Below, one piece after another: positions 1-4,916 of a stretch of DNA of 5,741 nt. Under the pieces are notes generated by a model, which ran no database searches, was not told the origin of the DNA, and saw only the letters and a list, made by a program, of their open reading frames with translations. Both the position numbers and the translations under genes were made by a program. Origin of the DNA: Kordiimonadaceae bacterium. Lineage in GTDB: Bacteria; Pseudomonadota; Alphaproteobacteria; Sphingomonadales; Emcibacteraceae. Where the stretch lies: the NCBI GenBank assembly GCA_018699075.1, contig JABIPV010000063.1, positions 1-5,741 on the forward strand, written 5' to 3'. Position 1 is the first letter of the stretch. Every line of letters begins with the position of its first letter.

Positions 1-572
1 ATGCTTTTAATATCCTGACCAAATAACTTATTAAAATCTTCACGAACGTTTCGCACCTCGTGGATCCATTCACCCGGATTTACGGGCTGACCTGACTGCT
101 GCGCCACCATAATATCATCATCTGTGAACGCACTAGGCCAAGCTGACCCAATAGGTTGGCTGTTTGCCCATACATAATTAACCGCCTTGGCACGCCACGG
201 CAAAATACTGCCTTTTGAATACACCACATAAAGGCGCGCTGCGTAATCATCGCCGTCCTTTGTGGTATCATCTAAGTTAGGATGTACTTCTTCCACCCGC
301 CACGACCAATGCAAAAACGGCGTCTTGGTCAGATCTACTGAAACGCGGCGATAAAGAACAGAAGCCTGATCTTCACAACTTGCTTTTAAAGCTAGGGGAG
401 TTTCCTCACCGATTAACTGATAATTTGTGTGTTTTTCAAATGATCGTTCTGTCCAATCCGACATTTCATCATTCGTGAATGTCGCAATTGATACCTTTTC
501 ACCAACTTCAGCAGGTGTGCCTTCCATAATCAAAAGAAACGAAAGAACGACTATAGATAAAACTCTGCTCAT
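1..572 (-). CDS. DUF3047 family secreted protein, 3' end cut by window edge
   Basis: This is the first 190 residues of a minus-strand gene whose end lies left of base 1; the frame is open from the ATG at 570-572 to the edge. I recognise the family from memory as DUF3047, whose function is unknown. Matching features are HWSWRV (residues 88-93), a K-x-GDDYAAR-x-YVVY block (105-118), NYVW (132-135) and a W-x-x-E-x-RNVREDF segment (169-180). The usual C-terminal block rich in TD-x-DNT lies outside the window. Residues 1-21 look like a Sec signal peptide: a short MSR start, a hydrophobic run VLSIVVLSFLLIM, then a likely cut after TPA, so the mature protein should be periplasmic or exported. An AGGG at about 9 nt before the ATG is a modest ribosome site. 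It follows the Rieske oxygenase in the same direction but 354 bases away, and nothing ties it to aromatic catabolism. Confidence 0.85.
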   Translation of the reverse strand, partial: MSRVLSIVVLSFLLIMEGTPAEVGEKVSIATFTNDEMSDWTERSFEKHTNYQLIGEETPLALKASCEDQASVLYRRVSVDLTKTPFLHWSWRVEEVHPNLDDTTKDGDDYAARLYVVYSKGSILPWRAKAVNYVWANSQPIGSAWPSAFTDDDIMVAQQSGQPVNPGEWIHEVRNVREDFNKLFGQDIKS

Positions 573-732
573 TAAATAACCCTGGTTGTTATAATTTAAA
601 CGGGTTAACAAGGATCATCTAACCAAAGTTCCGAGCTTTCCGCTATTTTTTAAGTGTTTTATATTTTATTTATGGGATAAGGAAGATACATTTGCAAACA
701 TTTAAATTGATCGATCGCGTTAAAAAGTGATT

Positions 733-767
733 GCTACTATATAGTGGCATGCTCTACTTTGAAGAGC
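733..767. repeat. cluster of short palindromes upstream of the DUF3047 gene
   Basis: Three self-complementary elements lie side by side. The first is ACTATATAGT (736-745), a perfect palindrome that extends to an imperfect 16-bp one at 733-748. The second is GCATGC (747-752). The third is GCTCT-N7-AGAGC (751-767), a small hairpin. They could be an operator or an RNA structure in a leader, but AT-rich intergenic DNA yields such palindromes by chance. Another palindrome, GATCGATC, lies just left at 709-716. Confidence 0.3.
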
Positions 768-818
768 GGAAGAAATTTCCCGTACTCAATTTATCCCAAT
801 TAACTTCTATACCTAGGC

Positions 819-926
819 CTAGCCCTTGTGGGGCACGATTTTACCTTGTTTGAGCAAATCACCGTTCTTCATAGCAAATTCAAAGGCTGACTTGCCCCAC
901 CAAGGGGAAGAAGGGCGAATAAAAGA
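819..926 (-). other. possible coding remnant in frame after the Rieske stop codon
   Basis: On the minus strand, the reading frame of the oxygenase continues past its TAA stop (927-929) for 35 sense codons to a TAG at 819-821. The peptide begins SFIRPSSPWWGKSAFEF and ends GKIVPHKG. Its balanced composition and GC-richer DNA look more like protein than like the AT-rich spacer on its left. I cannot assign it to a family. It has no plausible start codon with a ribosome site, so it is not an independent gene. It could be the end of a deleted neighbour gene, or a former extension cut off by a nonsense change. It could also be chance, since a 36-codon open frame is not rare. Confidence 0.3.
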
Positions 927-2249
927 TTATTCTGTTACTTCACTCTCTTTTAGTTCCAAACCATAATGCTCTATCATCGCATCGGTCTTTACCGCGACCT
1001 GTGCCAGCCAGTCCGCATCATTTGGTAAGTTCATCATACCCGATGCAACTTTATGATAGATTAGTGGATTATGAACGCTTTCCGGTGTTTCCCCTGTTTT
1101 AATATAATGTTTAACCGCTTTTATAATCCGCCGTCGGGTTTGTGAAACCATTTTATCTGACGTGCCAAGTTGTTCTTTTGTTCGGTCAGATATCGGTGTC
1201 ATACTTTCTGTGATCATCGTGTCTTGAATATGACCTGTGTCAATCCCCGTATAGCTTTTTGATTGCTGGACATCGCGGTCTATCATGTAATCATTCCCCG
1301 CGTTGCTTTCTAGCCTAAAGCGGCCAAGCCAACTGGTTGGATCATGGGGTTTAAGTTTCACTTCACCGCCCATACCGTGAATTTTACTGCCTTTAATTTT
1401 ATTATTTGATGGGCCAGCACCTTTTTTACCAAAATGATAAAACATCACATTTTCATCATCAATAGGCACCCATGCACGGGCAATCAACTGTTCTTCCATC
1501 ATTGAACCCGGTGACATGGTCCAAAAAGGAAATAAATACTGTGCCACCCGCCATAAGGTATTATCGCCATCAGCCGGACGATATGCACCGTACATTGTGC
1601 CATATTCGCGATCAAGAACTTCATATTTAGGCGCTTTATCGGTCAGCATGATTTGGGTATTGCGACTATCGGCCTGCGCAAGTGATGCACCACCCGCGTG
1701 TAAGAAACCGAAATGCGAAGTATCAATATCGCCTTCAAGCCCTTGCAACCAACTGCATTCACGTAAAGAAGCCCAAATATTACGGTTATCTTCCGGCATT
1801 CTGTTGGCATTAAGCAGAGGTAGCGGCGGCGGGGTTTCGCGTTCCCCCATATAAGCCCAAACCATGCCACCCCGTTCAATACAAGGGTAAGCCTTAACTT
1901 TTACCTTATGCTTAAAATCTGTTTCCGGTGGCTCACTGGGCATATCCACACATTGCCCATCCACATCAAACTTCCATCCATGATAAACGCAGCGAATACC
2001 TTCTTCTTCGTTTCGACCAAAAAACAGCGATGCGCAGCGGTGCGGACAAACATGATCCATCAACGCGTACCTGCCCTCGGCGGTTTTAAAGCCAATAAGC
2101 TTTTCACCAAGCAGCTTTACCCGTAAGGGTTCTTTATCCGCCTCAACCTCTGATGCCATATAGGCCGGCACCCAATATTCTCGCATGAATTTACCCATGG
2201 CGGTTCCCGGACCAACTTGTGTCAACAGTTCATTATCTGCGGCGCGCAT
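927..2249 (-). CDS. Rieske non-heme iron aromatic ring oxygenase, oxygenase subunit (phthalate 4,5-dioxygenase-like)
   Basis: This 440-residue protein should be the terminal oxygenase of a ring-hydroxylating or O-demethylating system, using O2 and electrons from a separate reductase in the cytoplasm. The N-terminal Rieske domain (about 20-135) has the [2Fe-2S] ligands C68, H70, C87 and H90 in CPHRCASLFFG and CVYHGWKFD. The catalytic domain carries the mononuclear iron set H179 and H184 with the bridging D176 (D-x-x-H-x4-H); D343, in IQDTMITESM, is the likely third ligand. Length, the start region (NELLTQVGPGTAMG) and the ESM-x-PI-x-DR-x-x-E-x-LG segment fit the phthalate dioxygenase/phenoxybenzoate dioxygenase branch better than the shorter vanillate demethylases. 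The ATG is supported by GAGGA (2256-2260) six bases upstream. It is divergent from the pca operon, so its product may feed protocatechuate; the actual substrate cannot be read from sequence. No reductase gene is visible. Confidence 0.92.
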   Translation of the reverse strand: MRAADNELLTQVGPGTAMGKFMREYWVPAYMASEVEADKEPLRVKLLGEKLIGFKTAEGRYALMDHVCPHRCASLFFGRNEEEGIRCVYHGWKFDVDGQCVDMPSEPPETDFKHKVKVKAYPCIERGGMVWAYMGERETPPPLPLLNANRMPEDNRNIWASLRECSWLQGLEGDIDTSHFGFLHAGGASLAQADSRNTQIMLTDKAPKYEVLDREYGTMYGAYRPADGDNTLWRVAQYLFPFWTMSPGSMMEEQLIARAWVPIDDENVMFYHFGKKGAGPSNNKIKGSKIHGMGGEVKLKPHDPTSWLGRFRLESNAGNDYMIDRDVQQSKSYTGIDTGHIQDTMITESMTPISDRTKEQLGTSDKMVSQTRRRIIKAVKHYIKTGETPESVHNPLIYHKVASGMMNLPNDADWLAQVAVKTDAMIEHYGLELKESEVTE

Positions 2250-2280
2250 ATTAATTCCTCATTTTTTTGAAACATCAATA

Positions 2281-2298
2281 TTGTTATGACGATAACAA
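2281..2298. promoter_or_regulatory. inverted repeat, candidate operator in the divergent promoter region
   Basis: TTGTTAT-GACG-ATAACAA is a perfect 7+7 bp inverted repeat with a 4-base centre. It lies 32 bases upstream of the oxygenase start and about 92 bases upstream of pcaD. It overlaps the proposed -10 box of the oxygenase promoter and lies well upstream of the proposed pca -35. One bound regulator could therefore repress the oxygenase and activate pca, as LysR-type proteins often do. It shares ATAAC letters with the PcaQ box that I remember from Sinorhizobium (ATAACC-N4-GGTTAA), but the half-sites are arranged the other way, so I do not call it a PcaQ box. Confidence 0.4.
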
Positions 2299-2317
2299 AG
2301 CAATATAGTGTTGTAAA
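2289..2317 (-). promoter_or_regulatory. candidate sigma70-type promoter for the Rieske oxygenase gene
   Basis: On the minus strand, TTTACA (2312-2317, five of six to the -35 consensus) is followed at 17 bases by TATCGT (2289-2294, four of six to the -10). Transcription would begin near 2282 and give a leader of roughly 30 bases before the ATG. The -10 sits inside the inverted repeat at 2281-2298, which suits regulation by blocking. Sequence match only. Confidence 0.3.
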
Positions 2318-2332
2318 ATATAATTTTCTTAT

Positions 2333-2360
2333 TTTACTTATACTTTTAATAGCATATCAT
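2333..2360 (+). promoter_or_regulatory. candidate promoter for the pcaDCHGB operon
   Basis: TTTACT (2333-2338, four of six) and TATCAT (2355-2360, five of six) are separated by 16 bases. Transcription would begin near 2367, about 24 bases ahead of the pcaD ATG. The weak -35 would fit a promoter that needs an activator. The region is very AT-rich, and other -10-like words (TATACT at 2339-2344, TTTAAT at 2345-2350) also occur, so the exact site is uncertain. Confidence 0.28.
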
Positions 2361-2390
2361 TCATTTGAATTAATAGATTAGGTATTTTAA

Positions 2391-3185
2391 ATGCAGATTG
2401 CCCATATAAATGGCGTTGATATTGAATACGCGGACTGTGGTGATAAAACCGCACCTGTAATGGCCTTTTCTAACTCACTTGGGTCCGATATGAGGCTTTG
2501 GGATAATTTGATTGAGCATTTCAAAGATCAATTTAGGCTGATTAGGTATAATAAACGAGGGCACGGAAAATCAACTGTCACTGATCAAGAATGTACGATT
2601 GAATTGCTCGATAATGATTTGGCTTCATTACTTAAATATTTGGAAATTGATCAAGTGATTATTTGTGGCATATCCGTTGGCGGCATGATCGCACAAAATA
2701 TCGCGGTTTCCCATCCTGACCTCGTTAAAGCATTAATATTATGTGACACAGGCACCAAAATAGGCGAAGAAGATTTCTGGCAAGACCGAATATCCGCAGT
2801 CAATAAAAATGGACTTGAACCTATATCGGACGCGATCGTCGAGCGATGGTTTTCGCAAGATTTTAAAAAGTACTGTAAAGGCGAAATAGAACAGTGGCGA
2901 CAAATGTTAATCCAAACGTCTACACAAGGCTATATCGCCGTCTGTAACGCCCTTAAAGTCGCAAACCTCACAGCTGATAGCACCAGCATCACTCAACCTA
3001 CCTTATGTGTTGGCGGGGATGAGGACCTTTCTACGCCGCCTGAGTTGGTGAAAAAACTATCTAGTATTATAAGAGGGTCAGAATTTAAAATCATTGAACA
3101 AGCAGGGCATCTTCCGTGTATAGAAAAGCCTTACATACTTGCAGATCATATTCATAAATTCATTAAGGAGAATAATCTTGTCTGA
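2391..3185 (+). CDS. pcaD: 3-oxoadipate enol-lactonase
   Basis: PcaD hydrolyses beta-ketoadipate enol-lactone to beta-ketoadipate, the last step before CoA transfer, in the cytoplasm. The 264-residue protein is a full-length alpha/beta hydrolase of the usual size. It shows the oxyanion-side segment FSNSLGSD (26-33), the YNKRGHGKS strand-turn (53-61), the nucleophile elbow G-I-S-V-G-G with Ser95, the acid Asp212 in GGDEDLSTPPE, and the base His240 in EQAGHLPCIEKP. The match to PcaD rather than another hydrolase rests on the N-terminal INGVDIEYADCG pattern, GISVGGMIAQ, and above all the following pcaCHGB genes. The ATG has only a weak TAGG ribosome site about ten bases upstream. It is the first gene of the operon, and its last 8 bases overlap the start of pcaC. 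Confidence 0.93.
   Translation: MQIAHINGVDIEYADCGDKTAPVMAFSNSLGSDMRLWDNLIEHFKDQFRLIRYNKRGHGKSTVTDQECTIELLDNDLASLLKYLEIDQVIICGISVGGMIAQNIAVSHPDLVKALILCDTGTKIGEEDFWQDRISAVNKNGLEPISDAIVERWFSQDFKKYCKGEIEQWRQMLIQTSTQGYIAVCNALKVANLTADSTSITQPTLCVGGDEDLSTPPELVKKLSSIIRGSEFKIIEQAGHLPCIEKPYILADHIHKFIKENNLV
3165..3170 (+). promoter_or_regulatory. ribosome binding site that places the pcaC start at a TTG
   Basis: AAGGAG lies inside the last codons of pcaD and is followed at 7 bases by TTG (3178-3180). No ATG in the pcaC frame has comparable spacing: the first is codon 9 (3202-3204), and the upstream TTG at 3139 has no good site. It is the strongest ribosome site in the pcaD-pcaC junction and supports a TTG start. 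Confidence 0.7.
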
Positions 3186-3564
3186 AAAGCATGATAAAGG
3201 AATGGCCGTCAGACGCAAAGTTCTTGGCGATGCCCATGTGGATAAAACCATTGAACAGAAAACGGATTTTGATGCTGATTTTCAGGATTTTATCACCGAA
3301 GGTGCATGGGGGTCGGTTTGGGCCCGTGATGGTGCTTTAAGTTTACGTGACAGAAGTCTACTGACCTTAACATTGCTTGCTTCTGCGGGACATGACAAAG
3401 AATTTGAAATGCATATTCGCGCCTGTAAAAATACAGGCGCCACTAAGGAAGACGTGAAAGAAACCTTACTCCACATGGGCGTATATGTGGGCGTACCAAT
3501 ATCAAATCATTACATTAAAATTGCCAAAAAAATCTATGACGAAATGGATAAGGAAAATTCATGA
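3178..3564 (+). CDS. pcaC: 4-carboxymuconolactone decarboxylase
   Basis: PcaC decarboxylates gamma-carboxymuconolactone to beta-ketoadipate enol-lactone. From the TTG start the protein has 128 residues, close to the family's usual 125-135. Signature segments are RRKVLGDAHVD (12-22), the TEGAWGSVWARDG region (40-52), DRSLLTLTLLAS (58-69), MHIRACKNTGATKEDVKE (78-95) and GVYVGVPISN (101-110). The Cys-x-x-Cys pair of the related AhpD peroxidase-type proteins is absent, as expected for a true decarboxylase. A longer reading from TTG 3139 adds 13 residues read from the pcaD coding region and is unlikely. The start overlaps the pcaD end by 8 bases, and the TGA overlaps the pcaH ATG as ATGA, so translation of all three is probably coupled. 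Confidence 0.92.
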   Translation: MSEKHDKGMAVRRKVLGDAHVDKTIEQKTDFDADFQDFITEGAWGSVWARDGALSLRDRSLLTLTLLASAGHDKEFEMHIRACKNTGATKEDVKETLLHMGVYVGVPISNHYIKIAKKIYDEMDKENS

Positions 3565-4313
3565 GCGATCATAAAATAGATACACATAAAATAGATACAC
3601 ATAAAATTGATACACATAAAATTGACAAAAGGGACTGGGACGCACACCCGCCCTATGTTTATCCCGATTATAAATCAACCACATTTCGCGGACCGACAAA
3701 GCCACTGGTACCTATTGCGCATACATTATCGGAACTAACAATCCCCGCTTTCGGACACGAACAAATTCAAGAATTTGATAATGACCTCACCATCAATGGA
3801 CGAGTGGACGGGGAGCCACAGGGCGAACGCATTCAGGTTTCCGGTCGGGTGCTTGATGAATATGGCAGGCCTCAAATTGGAACTTTGGTTGAGATTTGGC
3901 AGGCCAATGCGGCGGGGCGTTATATCCATAAAACCGACCAGCATGACGCGCCAATTGATCCAAATTTCTTTGGTGGCGGGCGGTGTGTCACTGATGAAAA
4001 TGGAAGATATACATTTTTAAGCATTAAACCGGGCGCTTATCCATGGGGTAACCATCATAACGCATGGCGGCCCAACCATATTCATTTTTCCCTGTTTGGC
4101 ATGAGCTTCGCCTCAAGATTAGTGACACAAATGTATTTTCCGGGTGATCCTTTACTGGCCCTTGATCCAATATTCAATGCGACCGCAGACAAAATTGCCC
4201 GGGAAAGCTTAGTTTCAAAATTTTCTCAGAAATATTCCATTCCCAATATTGCCTTAGGATATGAATTTGATATTGTCTTACGTGGTCCTGCCGCCACACC
4301 GATGGAGGCATGA
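3561..4313 (+). CDS. pcaH: protocatechuate 3,4-dioxygenase beta (catalytic) subunit
   Basis: PcaH binds the non-heme Fe(III) that cleaves protocatechuate between C3 and C4 to give 3-carboxy-cis,cis-muconate; it works as a complex with PcaG. The iron ligands are Y121 (GRYIHK), Y160 (PGAYPW), H173 and H175 (RPNHIHFS). Their spacing of 39, 13 and 2 is the same as Tyr408/Tyr447/His460/His462 of the Pseudomonas putida enzyme. The active-site residues I recall there also fall in register: W162, R170, Q190 and I204. At 250 residues it is slightly longer than usual because the first 25 residues hold four HKID-type repeats ahead of the normal RDWDAHPPYVYPDYKST start. The ATG overlaps the pcaC stop as ATGA, with AAGGA nearby. 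Translation likely depends on pcaC. Confidence 0.96.
   Translation: MSDHKIDTHKIDTHKIDTHKIDKRDWDAHPPYVYPDYKSTTFRGPTKPLVPIAHTLSELTIPAFGHEQIQEFDNDLTINGRVDGEPQGERIQVSGRVLDEYGRPQIGTLVEIWQANAAGRYIHKTDQHDAPIDPNFFGGGRCVTDENGRYTFLSIKPGAYPWGNHHNAWRPNHIHFSLFGMSFASRLVTQMYFPGDPLLALDPIFNATADKIARESLVSKFSQKYSIPNIALGYEFDIVLRGPAATPMEA
3570..3629 (+). repeat. 15-bp tandem repeat, four units, at the 5' end of pcaH
   Basis: Four consecutive 15-bp units of the form CATAAAATWGATACA run in frame from codon 4. Units 1 and 2 are identical, unit 3 differs at one base (A to T), and unit 4 shares that T and ends GACAAA instead of GATACA. They encode HKIDT, HKIDT, HKIDT and HKIDK. The near-identity points to recent expansion by replication slippage from an ancestral single HKID copy. 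Gain or loss of a unit would change the N-terminus by five residues without shifting the frame. Confidence 0.93.
4304..4308 (+). promoter_or_regulatory. ribosome binding site deciding among three in-frame ATGs of pcaG
   Basis: GGAGG, in the last codons of pcaH, is followed by three consecutive ATG codons at 4310, 4313 and 4316. The gaps to them are 1, 4 and 7 bases, so only the third has the usual spacing. That choice also removes two extra Met residues and gives an N-terminus beginning MSNKLKQTPSQT. Confidence 0.6.
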
Positions 4314-4315
4314 TG

Positions 4316-4903
4316 ATGAGCAACAAATTAAAACAAACACCTTCACAAACGGTCGGCCCATTTTTTTCATATGCCCTTACCCCCGAACAAAGCGGATATA
4401 ATTTAAAATCCATCGCCTCACCAGATATGAGAGCAGATGATACGCCCGGTGAACATATAAACTTAAGCGGAAAAATATACGACGGAAACGGGGAAATCGT
4501 ATCAGACGCCATGATCGAAATTTGGCAGACCGACGCAGATGGAAATTATTTAGACCGTGATACGCCGCCAATGGATGGAACTTTTACAGGATTTGGTCGT
4601 TGCGACTGCGAAATAAAGAAAGAATTTTATTTTAACACGGTAAAACCGGGACCAATTGAAGAGGGCCACGCCCCGCATATTAATATGATTGTTTTTATGC
4701 GCGGAATGCTGACCCATGCCTATACGCGGATATATTTTTCAGATGAAAGTGACGCCAATGAAAAAGACGCCGTTTTCAAAAGCGTCCCGACTGAGCGCCG
4801 CCATACAATCATTGCAAATCGTGTTGAAGAAGATAACATTGTCACATATCAATTCGATCTTCATATGCAAGGCGACAACGAAACCGTATTTTTTGATGTT
4901 TAA
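4316..4903 (+). CDS. pcaG: protocatechuate 3,4-dioxygenase alpha subunit
   Basis: PcaG is the partner of PcaH and shapes the active site but does not hold the catalytic iron. The protein is 195 residues from the preferred ATG (197 if started at 4310), the normal alpha length. It begins with the family signature TPSQTVGPFF (8-17), followed by the intradiol fold segments IEIWQTDADGNY (67-78), GFGRCDC (92-98), KPGPI (110-114), APHINM (119-124), TRIYFSDE (137-144) and RRHTIIA (161-167). Compared with PcaH, the second Tyr ligand is replaced in KPGPI and only one of the two His ligands remains in APHINM, the expected vestigial iron site of an alpha subunit. It starts 2 bases after the pcaH stop and is followed by pcaB after a 13-base gap. 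Confidence 0.94.
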   Translation: MSNKLKQTPSQTVGPFFSYALTPEQSGYNLKSIASPDMRADDTPGEHINLSGKIYDGNGEIVSDAMIEIWQTDADGNYLDRDTPPMDGTFTGFGRCDCEIKKEFYFNTVKPGPIEEGHAPHINMIVFMRGMLTHAYTRIYFSDESDANEKDAVFKSVPTERRHTIIANRVEEDNIVTYQFDLHMQGDNETVFFDV

Positions 4904-4916
4904 GTAAGGAACATTC

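Larger units (their letters stand above)
573..926. other. intergenic region between DUF3047 gene and Rieske oxygenase
   Basis: These 354 bases hold no complete gene that I can support. The part next to the oxygenase (819-926) is GC-richer and reads as a short coding-like stretch. The part next to the DUF3047 gene (about 590-810) is AT-rich and holds several short palindromes. A weak minus-strand promoter for the DUF3047 gene may be TTGCAA (692-697) with CATAAA (669-674) at 17 bases; both boxes match consensus at only four of six positions. No convincing rho-independent terminator is visible for the oxygenase: the best hairpin on the minus strand is CCCC-TTGGT-GGGG (about 893-906) with no T-run after it. 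Confidence 0.5.

Noticed and set aside
80..271. Minus-strand open frame of 63 codons
   Set aside because: It lies in another frame of the DUF3047 gene, which carries clear family motifs across the same bases.
577..587. ATAACC-CT-GGTT resembling a PcaQ-type box before the DUF3047 gene
   Set aside because: The spacing is 2 rather than 4 bases, the second half-site is incomplete, and it overlaps the ribosome site of an unrelated gene.
813..822. Perfect palindrome CTAGGCCTAG near the end of the coding-like remnant
   Set aside because: Ten bases with no partner elements or T-run; not enough to call an operator or terminator.
893..906. Possible terminator hairpin after the oxygenase (CCCC-TTGGT-GGGG on the minus strand)
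   Set aside because: The stem is only 4 bp and no U-tract follows, so it does not meet the form of a rho-independent terminator.
3139..3177. Longer pcaC reading from the TTG at 3139
   Set aside because: It adds 13 residues from within pcaD, has no ribosome site, and exceeds the normal family start; TTG 3178 has AAGGAG at 7 bases.
3570..3629. CRISPR-like or intergenic repeat array
   Set aside because: The units are directly abutting 15-bp copies without spacers and are in frame in pcaH, so this is a coding tandem repeat.
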